Assembly: GCA_045660825.1 (NCBI GenBank)
Contig: JAZREN010000030.1
Location: forward strand, 49,518-113,517
Reading direction: 5' to 3'
DNA length: 64,000 bases
Origin: HGM04593 sp045660825
GTDB lineage: Bacteria > Bacteroidota > Bacteroidia > Bacteroidales > Bacteroidaceae
Shown here: positions 52,460-61,717 of the stretch, one piece after another
Position numbering within the stretch: the first letter of the stretch is position 1
Layout of the letters: every line of letters starts with the position of its first letter
The notes under the pieces: model-generated
What the model saw: only the letters and a program-made list of their open reading frames with translations
The model's database searches: none
What the model was told of the DNA's origin: nothing
Position numbers and translations under genes: made by a program

Positions 52460-53365
52460 ATGAAAAAATTATTCTTGTCACTTATTCTGGCGTTCGGTTC
52501 AATCGTTTGCGCCAACGCCCAACTGTTGTATAAAATCTCTCATAAGAGTCTTGAAAAAGCATCATACATAGTAGGAACATATCATTTGGCTCCGGCTTCG
52601 TTCATTGATTCAATCCCGGGAGCCAATGCTGCGCTTGCTGCAGTTGATGTTGTGTGCGGCGAGGTGGTTATGAGCGAGATGGAGAGTCGCGATAGCCAGA
52701 AAAAAGTGAAGCAGGCAATGATGTTGCCCGATGGAAAGTCGCTCACCGATGTCTTTACTACCGATGAGATGCAACGCATCAACGATTATATGGACAGCCT
52801 GTTGGGAATGAATCTCAATAACCCCATCATCAAGAGTCAGATGGGCAAGATGACCCCAATGGCGCTCTCCACACAGTTGCAGCTGGTGCAGTATATGAAA
52901 GTGACTCCCAATTTCAACCCATTAAAACTCATTGATGCACATTTCCAAAAGGCGGCCAAGAAAGCCGGCAAGCAAGTAGCTGGGTTGGAAACTGTGGATT
53001 TCCAGATTGAAGCATTGTACAAGAGTACAACCATTGAGCGTCAGAAACAACAGTTGCTCTGTATGGTAGACAATGCTGAATACCACGCATTGCAGATGAA
53101 AGAACTCTCTGCTGCATTCTTTACACAGGATATTCAGGCTCTTTGGGAGGTAACAGAAGAGAAAATGGGTAACCAATGTGACAGCACTCCCAAGGAAGAG
53201 GAAATTCTCATCTATGGCCGTAATGCAGCATGGGTCGAGAAGATGCCTGCAATGATGGAGAATGCATCTACACTGTTTGTAGTAGGTGCAGCTCATTTGC
53301 CAGGTGATAAGGGTGTGCTTGAACTGCTGAAGGCGAGAGGTTATACTGTTGAGGCTGTCAAATAA
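52460..53365 (+). CDS. TraB/GumN-family protein
   Basis: A 301-residue secreted protein: signal peptide (MKKLFLSLILAFGSIVCANAQ), then YIVGTYHLAP at the GxxH motif, VCGEVVMSE, and near the end FVVGAAHLPGDKGVLELL with the second GxxH. These are the conserved metal-ligand-like motifs of the TraB/Tiki fold, some members of which are metalloproteases. Periplasmic or surface location is inferred. It sits 15 bp ahead of the PepSY gene. Confidence 0.9.
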   Translation: MKKLFLSLILAFGSIVCANAQLLYKISHKSLEKASYIVGTYHLAPASFIDSIPGANAALAAVDVVCGEVVMSEMESRDSQKKVKQAMMLPDGKSLTDVFTTDEMQRINDYMDSLLGMNLNNPIIKSQMGKMTPMALSTQLQLVQYMKVTPNFNPLKLIDAHFQKAAKKAGKQVAGLETVDFQIEALYKSTTIERQKQQLLCMVDNAEYHALQMKELSAAFFTQDIQALWEVTEEKMGNQCDSTPKEEEILIYGRNAAWVEKMPAMMENASTLFVVGAAHLPGDKGVLELLKARGYTVEAVK

Positions 53366-53380
53366 AAACGTGTAGGTGCA

Positions 53381-54769
53381 ATGAGAAAACTTTTTGGCAA
53401 ATTCCACTTATGGGTGTCGGTGCCGTTCGGTATTGTAATAACAATCACCTGTTTCACCGGTGCGTTGCTGGTGTTTGAAAAGGAGATTACCGCATTGTGC
53501 AGCGACGATATTACGGTTGTCACTCCAGTGGGTGAGCCGTTGCCCGTGAGTGTAATTGCCGACAAGGTGGATGCGGCATTGCCTGCCGATGTCGATGTCA
53601 AGGGTGTTGTCGTTTCATCTTCTCCCGATGAGGCTTACAGGGTAAACCTCTCAAAGCCAAAGAAGGCGGCGGTTTATGTAAACCAGTATACAGGCGAGGT
53701 GATAGGCAAGGATGAGCGTCTGCCGTTCTTCCGTACAGTATTTCGCCTGCACCGTTGGCTCATGGACAGCAATCCCGGTGAGGGCAAGGTATTTTGGGGC
53801 AAGATTATTGTGGGCGCAAGCACCATTGCATTTGTGGTGATACTGTTGACAGGCCTTGTAATATGGTGGCCACGTAACCGCAAGATGCTGAAGAACCGTC
53901 TGCAGATAACTTTTAGAAAAGGCAAGAACCGTTTCTGGTATGACCTTCACGTTGCCGGTGGTTTCTATGCCTTGTTGCTGTTGCTCGTGATGGCATTGAC
54001 AGGTCTGACATGGTCATTCGAGTGGTACAGGAATGGTCTCTACAGCTTGTTTGGTGCCGGTGGCTCCAAAAATGTCGTTGTTGTGGAGAATAGAACCCCA
54101 AAAGTGACCGCGCCCAATGTGTGTGCCGGCATTTGCAGGGAGTGCACATTGCCTGTTTGTGTGAAAAACAGAGACGATGACAGCAATGCAACTACAGAAA
54201 AGGGTGCTGTTGCCCTTTGGAATATCGATGCTGTGACCGCAGCGACAAATGTAGTGGATACAAGATATGTCGACGCAGATGCTACAGCCTCCATTGCTGA
54301 TGTGGATGTCGTGCCTGCTGCCGTCGATGCACAGAGTGGTGCCACAATAGTCGTCGATGCCAACAGTGGTGCTACATCGATTGCAGCAACTCCGCAAACG
54401 ACGGAATTCGATACCTGGCAAAAGGCCTATGAGAATGTGCTGGAACGCGTGTCGCATTTTGAGACAATAACGGTGGCTGCGGGTACAGTATCGGTCAAGG
54501 CTTCGAATTTTGGAAACATGCGTGCCGCCGACAAGTATCTGTTCAACGAAATGAACGGCGAAATTGTAAAGGTAGAACTCTACAAGGACAGTTCCAGGGA
54601 TGGTAAAATAGGTGGGTGGATATATACTCTCCATACAGGTTCTTGGGGTGGCTGGTTCAGTAAGATATGTTCTTTCCTCGCAGCGCTGCTTGGTGCAACA
54701 TTGCCGCTTACCGGTTACTATTTTTGGATTAGACGCCTCTATGGCAAGCGTAAATGCAAGAAAGAATAA
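53381..54769 (+). CDS. PepSY-associated membrane protein with Cys/Asp/Ala-rich insertion
   Basis: A 462-residue protein with four membrane helices (about 14-36, 142-163, 192-214, 434-455) and PepSY-type periplasmic parts, as in the iron-regulated reductase-like family (FRLHRWLMD; WYDLHVAGGFYALLLL with His190). Between about 245 and 345 there is an extra low-complexity segment: CAGICRECTLPVC (Cys248, 252, 255, 260), then Asp/Ala/Thr/Val-rich text with two DAxSGAT units. Such an insertion is not usual in the family. The role may be ferric-siderophore reduction (inference). Confidence 0.85.
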   Translation: MRKLFGKFHLWVSVPFGIVITITCFTGALLVFEKEITALCSDDITVVTPVGEPLPVSVIADKVDAALPADVDVKGVVVSSSPDEAYRVNLSKPKKAAVYVNQYTGEVIGKDERLPFFRTVFRLHRWLMDSNPGEGKVFWGKIIVGASTIAFVVILLTGLVIWWPRNRKMLKNRLQITFRKGKNRFWYDLHVAGGFYALLLLLVMALTGLTWSFEWYRNGLYSLFGAGGSKNVVVVENRTPKVTAPNVCAGICRECTLPVCVKNRDDDSNATTEKGAVALWNIDAVTAATNVVDTRYVDADATASIADVDVVPAAVDAQSGATIVVDANSGATSIAATPQTTEFDTWQKAYENVLERVSHFETITVAAGTVSVKASNFGNMRAADKYLFNEMNGEIVKVELYKDSSRDGKIGGWIYTLHTGSWGGWFSKICSFLAALLGATLPLTGYYFWIRRLYGKRKCKKE

Positions 54770-54784
54770 GCAGAATATAGTTCA

Positions 54785-54818
54785 AACGCTGTGGGTGATA
54801 TCTCACAGCGTTATTTTT
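54785..54818 (+). terminator. Terminator of the PepSY gene
   Basis: AACGCTGTG pairs with CACAGCGTT around GGTGATATCT, followed by ATTTTTTA; 16 bp after the stop codon. Confidence 0.8.
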
Positions 54819-54850
54819 TATCATCAGCGCCATATATTCAAATAAATTAC

Positions 54851-54858
54851 TAAATTTG
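54851..54858 (+). promoter_or_regulatory. -7 promoter element of the sensor-regulator operon
   Basis: TAAATTTG, a perfect -7 match, 32 bp before the start codon of the sensor gene. Confidence 0.6.
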
Positions 54859-54890
54859 TAATTGATAATGTAATAACACCTGTATAGACG

Positions 54891-57800
54891 ATGCGTAACG
54901 TTCTGTTGTATATGTTGTTCCTGTTTGGTGTGCTCATCTCCTGTGCCGGGCACAGCCATGGTGCGGACTCGGCTCCGGGTGCCGATTCGCTCTCTGTGCA
55001 GGTTTATGATGCACGTTACCGGGATGCTGCAATGCTCGATTCACTATCAAGAAACCTTGACAGTCTTGCCGCCAATGACCATGAACTGGCCATGGTTGCA
55101 ACCAACGCCATGGCATATTCCGCTCTTATGAAGATGGATTATGCGTTGGCAGCTTCGCTTTACGGAAAGGTGCAGGCTGAAGCGGATTGTGAGATTGAGA
55201 AATTGGTTGCCGATGTGGGGCTGATGACTGTGTGTTACCGTGTATCGGGCAACAGGGAGTTCTTTGATTGTCGTGCAAGGGGGTTGGAGAGAATCAGACG
55301 CATTGACGAGGATGCCGAGCGCCTTTCTGCAAGCGATAGAGCGCGTTTTGAACGTGCCAAGATTGAATTCGGCATAGTGTCGGTCTGCTATTTTGCCAAC
55401 CTTTCGATGCTCGACGATGTAAAGAGGACGTTGGGTTACCTCAACGCGGGTGTCGAGAACAGCACCGACCCTGCATTGAGGGCATATGCAAGGATGTTGC
55501 TTGCGAACACGGCGCATGATGCACGCGAGCGTCTTGATTTGCTCGCAAGAGGGCTCAACAGTGCCGAGAACCGCGGATATACATGGCTCACAGCCAACTA
55601 TAAGCTTCTGCTTGCCATTCTTTTGCGCGACAACAGCGAATTGCTTGCTGCGCTACCCGATAATCTTGCCCATATATTGTTGATTAGCGGTAGCAACGAC
55701 GCAGTGCCGTATACTTTGGCCGCTTCTGCAGCCGATGATTTCAGACGTTATGGCGACAAATACATGATGATAGAGGCACAGGCTGTTTCGGCTTCATGTC
55801 TGACACAACGTGGCGATTACGATGGGGCACTTCAAATTTTGTCTGCGGCGCTTGATGAGATAAACGGATATTACAGGGCTTATTACCCCAATGAGACTGA
55901 TTTTGCTGCAAATGAACTGGGTCGTTGCGACATTGAGATTGAACCCGTCATGTTTTCCGATGCCGATATGTACAACATCCCTGAGTGTCTGCTCAGTGTG
56001 CGCCGCGAGGCCAGCTGTGCCTATGCGGGGTTGGGTGACAAATATGCGTCCGACATCAACAGGGAAAGCTATCTGCAGCTGTTGCGTACCACGCGCCTGA
56101 ACAAGAAGATAGAGAGCAATGTATCAACCGTTACTGCCGATATCTCGCGTCTCGACAAGTGGCTGAACGTGACAATTGTAGCCGTGGCTCTGTTGCTGCT
56201 TGTCATAGTAATCTTCAACTGGCGCAAGAGAATATACATCAACTCCTATTCCAAGGAACTCAAGCGCTTACCCGATGTGTGTCGCCGTCTCTTGTCGTCG
56301 CTACCTCAGGAGGTCGGTAACAAGGACGATCTGTGTGCGCACATAGCAACGTTGCTCAACAGCGCTCTTGCCGGTTTCTCGGGCGATGTCCTGTTTGCAT
56401 TCAAACCGTTGGAAGAGGGTGCCGCCAACGTATACTCCTTTGCAATGAAATATATCGGTGGAGGTAGTGACACCATGTATCTGGCAACAGCCTTGCCGTT
56501 GACTCCCGAGAAACATTCGCTCATTGAGATGTTAGTTCCATATGTTGCTGTTGCTGTAGGTGAGGGAATGCGTTTGGCCGACATTGTCGATGAACAGGAG
56601 AGGCTCGAGGAGATGCGTAGTGCTTGCGCAGTCTATCTTGCCGAACACAAACGCGAGAATCTGCTGAAAAGAGTATCTGTATCGACGGTAATGTCAATGC
56701 GCCCATATATTGACCGCATCATCAACGAATTACGTGCATTGAAGTGTGCGGCACCGGAAGATGTGGAGCGCAAGTTGGGTTATGTCACAGAGCTGACCGA
56801 GAAACTCGATGACCTCAATGTTATTCTTGAACGTTGGATAAAGATGCGTCATGGCGAAATGAACCTGCAGGTAGAGAGTTTCTCGCTTGCCGGCTTGTTT
56901 GCCATCATAGAAAAGAGCCGCCAGTTGCTCGAGTCGCGTGGCATAACATTGACTGTAGGCGATGGTTCGCCTGTGGTGAAAGCTGACAGGACGCTTACAC
57001 TTTTCATGATAAATACATTGGTTGACAATGCTGCCAAGTTTACTCCACAAGGCGGCAGTGTCGCTGTGGATTGTAAAGAGGGCGATGATTATGTAGAGGT
57101 TGCAGTTACAGATACCGGAGCCGGAATCTCGCAGAGTGACATTGACCGTATACTCAATGAGAAGGTCTACGATGCTGCAAGCATTGGCAGTGATAATGAA
57201 AATCTGCCGGTCAAGAGCAAAGGTGGTGGCTTTGGACTGATGAACTGCCGTGGAATCATTGAAAAGTACAGGAAAACCGATGCCATATTCTCGGTGTGCT
57301 CAATGAATATCGAAAGCAGCAAGGGTGTCGGCAGCCGTTTCTCTTTCCGCTTGCCAAAGGGGGTTGTGCGATGCATTATAATGTTGCTCATGTTGCTGCC
57401 ATGCAAGGCTTTGGCTGCAGAGGATATCTTTGCCGATGTCAGGAACATTGCCGATTCGGTCTACAGTTGCAATACTAATGGAAACTATGATGAGGCTTTT
57501 GTCCAGGCACGCAATGCCTTTGCGCTCATGAACGATTATTATAGGAAAGAGATAGGGGGCTGCGATACTCTCACGGTGCATGCTGGTACTCAGGCCGAGC
57601 TAAAGTGGTGGCGCGAGGGACTCTTTGCCGAGCATATGACCGAGGATATCTTCTACAATATACTCGATATCAGAAACGAGTTGGCTGTGGCATCGTTGGC
57701 GTTGCAAAGATGGCCCGACTATCGCTATAACAACCACATCTATTCAACCCTGTTCCGTCTTGTCGATGAGGACAAGGCATTTGCCCGCCAGTATGAGCAG

Positions 57801-59105
57801 GCAAGGGTAGCGCTCAACCTGCGACAGGCGCTTGTCGGAATATCATGTTTCCTGGTCTTGGCGCTGCTTCTATATCTGCTCATAGCTTATATACGTCACA
57901 CTGTCATTGGCAAGGCGAACGAGCATCTTGTGCTGAATACGAATCAGAAATTGTTGGAACTGGTATCAGCATCTGTTGAAAGCACACCACATGATATGTT
58001 GCAGCGCATGGCCGACGGGATATATGGTTGTCTTTGCGAAAGAATGTGCATGAACCGTGTTGCCTTGCTGTTGCGCGACGGCCGAATGGCTGCTGCTGCA
58101 CCATTGCCGCTTACAGGTGGCAGAGCCGATGTCTATCTGCATGGTGTCGTTGACGATGGTGTACCTTTTGTCTCAACAGATGCCCTTTTGCGCGTGTTGC
58201 CGCTCTATGCTACTGTGGCGGGTGAAGAGGTGCTTGTGGGTGCTATTGAATTTGCAACAGAACGTCCATTGAGCGAGAACGAGAGTGTGAGTATAGAATT
58301 GGTTGCACGTTTTGTCGCTTCCATTGCATATCATCGCACTGTGCGCGTTGCCAACAGTTATACCACATTGGAGGAGGTTGAAGAGGAAACTGAGCGCCTC
58401 AAGTTCGAGGAGAACCGTCTGCATGTGCAGAATATGGTTATGGATAATTGCCTGTCGGTGATAAAGCATGAGACGGTGTATTATCCCAGTCGTGTGAGGG
58501 AATTGGCACAGAAAACGTTGGGCACCATTGATGGCCGCAGTGAAAACATTGTTGCAATGGGTGAACTCATGGACTATTACAACTCTGTATTCGGCATTCT
58601 TGCCAACTGTGCAAAGCGCGAACTCGATACTTTGTGCTTCACTCTTTCGCAGGTTGCAGTAGGGGAACTCTTTGCCGATGCAAAGCGCTATGCTACACGT
58701 TGTGCAAAGAAAAGCAAATTGAACCTTCAGATTGTATGCGAACCCACCGACGCGTATGTGAAAGTTGATGCCACTCTTGTAGGATATCTCTTTGAGGCGC
58801 TCATTGACGCAGCCGTTAAGGTTGGAAAAGATGGCGCTTTGCGGTTGCGTGCTGTCGATGCCGATGATTGCCTCAGGGTGGAACTTGTCGACAACCGTCG
58901 CACACTCTCCAGCGAGGAAGTTGCGGAACTTTTTACTCCGTCACATTATAATATTGGGGCGCGTAACGAACTGCTTGGAATGGAATATCTTGTTGCCAAG
59001 GAGATTGTACGCATGCACGAGGATTATACCGGCCGTCACGGTCTGCGCATGGAAGCGCGTGCCGATGTCGATGGCGTGGTAATTTTATTTACATTGCCAA
59101 AATAA
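54891..59105 (+). CDS. Double-module sensor kinase (DUF5112/DUF5113 type)
   Basis: A 1404-residue membrane protein. Half 1: lipobox-like signal (LISCAGH), TPR-rich periplasmic region to ~420, membrane helix 424-446, a GAF-like region and a HATPase domain with Asn708/Asn713, DTGAG (Asp741) and GGGFGL (778-783). Half 2: a second signal-like helix at ~826-846, a helical periplasmic part, a helix at 981-1002, a GAF-like region, VIKHETVYYPSR with His1193, and an ATPase-like end lacking the Asn and DxGxG residues. The only obvious H-box is in half 2 and the only intact ATP site is in half 1. The response regulator follows 7 bp later. The architecture recalls Bacteroidales DUF5112/DUF5113 proteins. 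Confidence 0.85.
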   Translation: MRNVLLYMLFLFGVLISCAGHSHGADSAPGADSLSVQVYDARYRDAAMLDSLSRNLDSLAANDHELAMVATNAMAYSALMKMDYALAASLYGKVQAEADCEIEKLVADVGLMTVCYRVSGNREFFDCRARGLERIRRIDEDAERLSASDRARFERAKIEFGIVSVCYFANLSMLDDVKRTLGYLNAGVENSTDPALRAYARMLLANTAHDARERLDLLARGLNSAENRGYTWLTANYKLLLAILLRDNSELLAALPDNLAHILLISGSNDAVPYTLAASAADDFRRYGDKYMMIEAQAVSASCLTQRGDYDGALQILSAALDEINGYYRAYYPNETDFAANELGRCDIEIEPVMFSDADMYNIPECLLSVRREASCAYAGLGDKYASDINRESYLQLLRTTRLNKKIESNVSTVTADISRLDKWLNVTIVAVALLLLVIVIFNWRKRIYINSYSKELKRLPDVCRRLLSSLPQEVGNKDDLCAHIATLLNSALAGFSGDVLFAFKPLEEGAANVYSFAMKYIGGGSDTMYLATALPLTPEKHSLIEMLVPYVAVAVGEGMRLADIVDEQERLEEMRSACAVYLAEHKRENLLKRVSVSTVMSMRPYIDRIINELRALKCAAPEDVERKLGYVTELTEKLDDLNVILERWIKMRHGEMNLQVESFSLAGLFAIIEKSRQLLESRGITLTVGDGSPVVKADRTLTLFMINTLVDNAAKFTPQGGSVAVDCKEGDDYVEVAVTDTGAGISQSDIDRILNEKVYDAASIGSDNENLPVKSKGGGFGLMNCRGIIEKYRKTDAIFSVCSMNIESSKGVGSRFSFRLPKGVVRCIIMLLMLLPCKALAAEDIFADVRNIADSVYSCNTNGNYDEAFVQARNAFALMNDYYRKEIGGCDTLTVHAGTQAELKWWREGLFAEHMTEDIFYNILDIRNELAVASLALQRWPDYRYNNHIYSTLFRLVDEDKAFARQYEQARVALNLRQALVGISCFLVLALLLYLLIAYIRHTVIGKANEHLVLNTNQKLLELVSASVESTPHDMLQRMADGIYGCLCERMCMNRVALLLRDGRMAAAAPLPLTGGRADVYLHGVVDDGVPFVSTDALLRVLPLYATVAGEEVLVGAIEFATERPLSENESVSIELVARFVASIAYHRTVRVANSYTTLEEVEEETERLKFEENRLHVQNMVMDNCLSVIKHETVYYPSRVRELAQKTLGTIDGRSENIVAMGELMDYYNSVFGILANCAKRELDTLCFTLSQVAVGELFADAKRYATRCAKKSKLNLQIVCEPTDAYVKVDATLVGYLFEALIDAAVKVGKDGALRLRAVDADDCLRVELVDNRRTLSSEEVAELFTPSHYNIGARNELLGMEYLVAKEIVRMHEDYTGRHGLRMEARADVDGVVILFTLPK

Positions 59106-59112
59106 AAGAATT

Positions 59113-59835
59113 ATGATAGAGAAATTCAGTGTAGTAATAGTAGAAGACGCAAGGCTTGAGCTTAAAGGCACCGAGGAGATTTTCCGTACAGAACTGCCCG
59201 AGGCCGATGTTATTGGAACCGCCTCGAACGAGAGCGAACTCGATGAGGTGTTGAAACGTTCTGTCCCCGACCTTTTGTTGCTTGACTTGGGACTTGGAGG
59301 CTCAACAACCGTGGGCGTGGAAATCTGTGCCCGGATGAAGAAAGAGCATCCCGAGATGAAAATCCTTGTTTTTACAGGCGAACTTCTCAATGAGAAACTG
59401 TGGGTAGATGTGCTTGATGCCGGAGCCGATGGCATAACTCTAAAGACCGGTGAACTGCTCACAAAGCACGAGATTTACAATGTGATGGCAGGCAAGCGCA
59501 ATGTTTTCAACCAACCGGTGCTTGAAAAACTGGTAGAGCGTTTCCGTGAGAATGTGAACCGCGATACTGCGCGTCAGAAATCGCTTATACACTATGAGAT
59601 TGACCGCTACGACGAGTGTTTCCTGCGCCACCTTGCGCTTGGATACACCAAGGAGATGGTGGCGTCGCTCAAGACAATGCCTTTTGGCGTGAAATCACTC
59701 GAAAAACGTCAGGCCGATCTCATTGCCCGCCTTTTCCCCGACAGTGAGCAGCGTGGAATAAACGTTACCCGCCTTGTGGTGCGTGCAATAGAACTTCATA
59801 TTATCGATGCCGAAAATCTTGAAGCAGATGAATAA
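59113..59835 (+). CDS. Response regulator partner of the double sensor kinase
   Basis: A 240-residue protein with a receiver domain (VVIVEDARLELKG; phospho-acceptor Asp58 in LLLLDLGLGG; Thr88; Lys111) and a C-terminal ~100-residue helical region (DECFLRHLALGYTKEMVASLKTMPFGVKSLEKRQADLIARL) that resembles a LuxR-like helix-turn-helix. It is the obvious partner of the upstream sensor. The signal and targets are unknown. Its end overlaps the next gene by 8 bp. Confidence 0.88.
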   Translation: MIEKFSVVIVEDARLELKGTEEIFRTELPEADVIGTASNESELDEVLKRSVPDLLLLDLGLGGSTTVGVEICARMKKEHPEMKILVFTGELLNEKLWVDVLDAGADGITLKTGELLTKHEIYNVMAGKRNVFNQPVLEKLVERFRENVNRDTARQKSLIHYEIDRYDECFLRHLALGYTKEMVASLKTMPFGVKSLEKRQADLIARLFPDSEQRGINVTRLVVRAIELHIIDAENLEADE

Positions 59836-60544
59836 CCGTAGAGCCAGTTATTATCCTTTGCCTGTCTATCTGCTGTTGTTGATGATGGTGTGGGTAGGCG
59901 CATTCTTTGCCGATGTCATGCAGCTACTCATGGGAGCAGAGGCTCCAACATCATCATTGATAAGCGCTGAGGGGGTGCGTTGGGCCTTGCGCACTGCTTT
60001 ACCCTCAATAGACGCTGTACCCTGGGGTATGGTAATGATGCTTGTTGTGACCTATGGCCTGTTACGTGGCTCCGGACTTGTCAAGGTGATTGTGCGATTG
60101 GTGACCCTGCGCCGTTTGACACTCTCGGAGTGGCGTGCCTTGCTCTTTTCACTTGCAGCGGCTGTGTGTTATATAGCTCTACTTTATATGTCGGCAGTTG
60201 CTCCATGGAATATTCTCTCAGGAGTTACACATGAACCCGCTCTTTCGCCTTTGCTGCAAGGCTGGGTGCTGTTGCTTTTTATCGGCGCACTTTTCGTGTC
60301 GCTCATTTACGGCTTCATATATGGCAACTATCGTTCAATGATGGATGTGGTTGTTTCAACGGCCGGCACCTTTGTTCTCTTTATCCCTGCCATCATGGCT
60401 CTTTTACCGGCTTCGGGGATTGTGCCTTGCTTGCAATATGCAGGTGTGCAGTCAATCTTTGGAATCCCATGGGAGGTGCTTACTGCAATCCTGTACCTTT
60501 TGCCTTTTGTCTATGTAATGGTGTTGGAATGTATTACAGAATAA
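59828..60544 (+). CDS. Short polytopic membrane protein resembling half of an AbgT transporter
   Basis: A 238-residue protein with about six hydrophobic segments. ATG 59828 is used; ATG 59807 would add seven residues. SSLISAEGVRWALRTALPSIDAVPWGMVMMLVVTYGLLRGSGL resembles the conserved N-terminal SLLSxEGIRW...SGL of AbgT (aminobenzoyl-glutamate) transporters, which are about 500 residues. Only the N-terminal half-like part is present, yet the frame is clean and closed by a strong terminator. Coupled to the response regulator; it may be a sensor accessory rather than a transporter. Confidence 0.7.
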   Translation: MNNRRASYYPLPVYLLLLMMVWVGAFFADVMQLLMGAEAPTSSLISAEGVRWALRTALPSIDAVPWGMVMMLVVTYGLLRGSGLVKVIVRLVTLRRLTLSEWRALLFSLAAAVCYIALLYMSAVAPWNILSGVTHEPALSPLLQGWVLLLFIGALFVSLIYGFIYGNYRSMMDVVVSTAGTFVLFIPAIMALLPASGIVPCLQYAGVQSIFGIPWEVLTAILYLLPFVYVMVLECITE

Positions 60545-60581
60545 GAAAATCCCCAATCGGGGATTTTCTTATTCTGTAATA
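60532..60581. terminator. Bidirectional 23-bp palindromic terminator
   Basis: Perfect arms 60532-60554 and 60559-60581 (core GAAAATCCCC/GGGGATTTTC) around AATC. The stop codon of the membrane protein lies inside the left arm; the convergent DUF4488 gene ends 6 bp beyond. Confidence 0.85.
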
Positions 60582-60587
60582 ACCATG

Positions 60588-61091
60588 TCATTTTGCACCT
60601 AATGGCATTACTCGCAACCAAATTTCGCTCACCCAGTTGTCGTTGTCGGTGCCGCTGAGGTTGTATTCCACGTAAAGGATGTTCCTGTTCTCCTCACTGA
60701 ACCTGTATCGCAGGTTGGAGATTGTGTTGTTGAGGCTCTTGTCGAGATAGTGATTGTTGATGTATTCAAGGTATGTGTTATCCTCCTTCATCTCGATTTC
60801 GCCTTCTTGGGTTATGAATGCCAATGTGCTGGTCTTGCTCTCTGCCCACTCGGCATCCTTTATTGGTATGTTTACTCCAAGAATCACAAAGTATGTGTTA
60901 TCTTCGGTGATGGTCTTGAATATCTGCTTGCCAATGTAGGCTTTGCCGCCATCTGATGTCACAACCTCTTCAACATATTGCCACATTCCTACAAGTGGCC
61001 CGGCTGTGGGGCCTGTCTTTGTCTCCTGTGCGTTACCTGTTTTAACTCCTAAAAATAAGATTACCGTAAATAGAAACATGAACTTTTTCAT
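60588..61091 (-). CDS. DUF4488 lipocalin-like secreted protein
   Basis: A 167-residue protein starting at ATG 61091 with signal MKKFMFLFTVILFLGVKTGNAQ; an open frame to 61190 is not supported. GPLVGMWQYVEEVVTSDGG, KIFKTITEDNTYFVILG and the WVSEIWLRV end match DUF4488, a lipocalin-like Bacteroidetes family. Ligand unknown. Monocistronic. Confidence 0.85.
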   Translation of the reverse strand: MKKFMFLFTVILFLGVKTGNAQETKTGPTAGPLVGMWQYVEEVVTSDGGKAYIGKQIFKTITEDNTYFVILGVNIPIKDAEWAESKTSTLAFITQEGEIEMKEDNTYLEYINNHYLDKSLNNTISNLRYRFSEENRNILYVEYNLSGTDNDNWVSEIWLRVMPLGAK

Positions 61092-61248
61092 AATAGTAGG
61101 GAGTTTAAGGTTAGACAATGTTTCTTTTATCGTGTGCAATGTACGAAAAAATACGTAAAAAAAACTTTTTTCGAAGATTTTTTTACTCACTTTTCCACGA
61201 TATTCGCTAACGGATTTTTTTGTATCTTAGCGGTCGTAAATTGAAAAT

Positions 61249-61617
61249 ATGAAAATCCTTCTGGCAATTTTAGGTAGCGTGTCGCTTGCATTGGGCATAA
61301 TGGGCATCTTCCTGCCTGTGCTGCCTACCACACCGTTCCTTCTGCTCTCGGCAGCCTTGTATATGCGTAGCTCGCAGAGGTTGTACGAGTGGCTAATGTC
61401 GCACAAGCATCTTGGCCCATATATTAAGAACTTCAGGGAGCACAAGGCGTTGCCGCTGCGTGTGAAGATAGTCTCCGTTACAATGGTGTGGGCAACATTG
61501 CTCTATTGCGCATTTGTTGTCGCCAAAGAGTGGTGGATGAGTGTCATGTTCATAGCCATCGCAACAGGAGTGACAATACATATACTTTCCTACAAGACAT
61601 TAAAGAAAAGGATGTAA
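61249..61617 (+). CDS. DUF454 (YbaN-like) inner-membrane protein
   Basis: A 122-residue protein with hydrophobic segments at about 2-22, 25-40, 73-90 and 94-112. The motif LGxxGIFLPVLPTTPFLLLSAALYMRSS and the GPYIKNFREHKALPLRVKI loop are diagnostic of DUF454/YbaN. Function unknown. Last gene before the AT-rich restriction-modification island. Confidence 0.93.
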   Translation: MKILLAILGSVSLALGIMGIFLPVLPTTPFLLLSAALYMRSSQRLYEWLMSHKHLGPYIKNFREHKALPLRVKIVSVTMVWATLLYCAFVVAKEWWMSVMFIAIATGVTIHILSYKTLKKRM

Positions 61618-61679
61618 ACCCTGTGGAAGATAAATAAGGTATTGAAGATGTTCGCAATACAATTTTAAAGAAAATATTG

Positions 61680-61687
61680 TATATTTG
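61680..61687 (+). promoter_or_regulatory. -7 promoter element of the restriction-modification operon
   Basis: TATATTTG, a perfect -7 match, 31 bp before the restriction enzyme start. Confidence 0.6.
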
Positions 61688-61717
61688 CAGTAGGTTCTAA
61701 CTATAATATCCAACTTT

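Noticed and set aside
54122..54162. C-x3-C-x2-C in the PepSY protein as a radical SAM cluster
   Set aside because: The motif lies in a periplasmic loop of a membrane protein and none of the radical SAM fold motifs are present.
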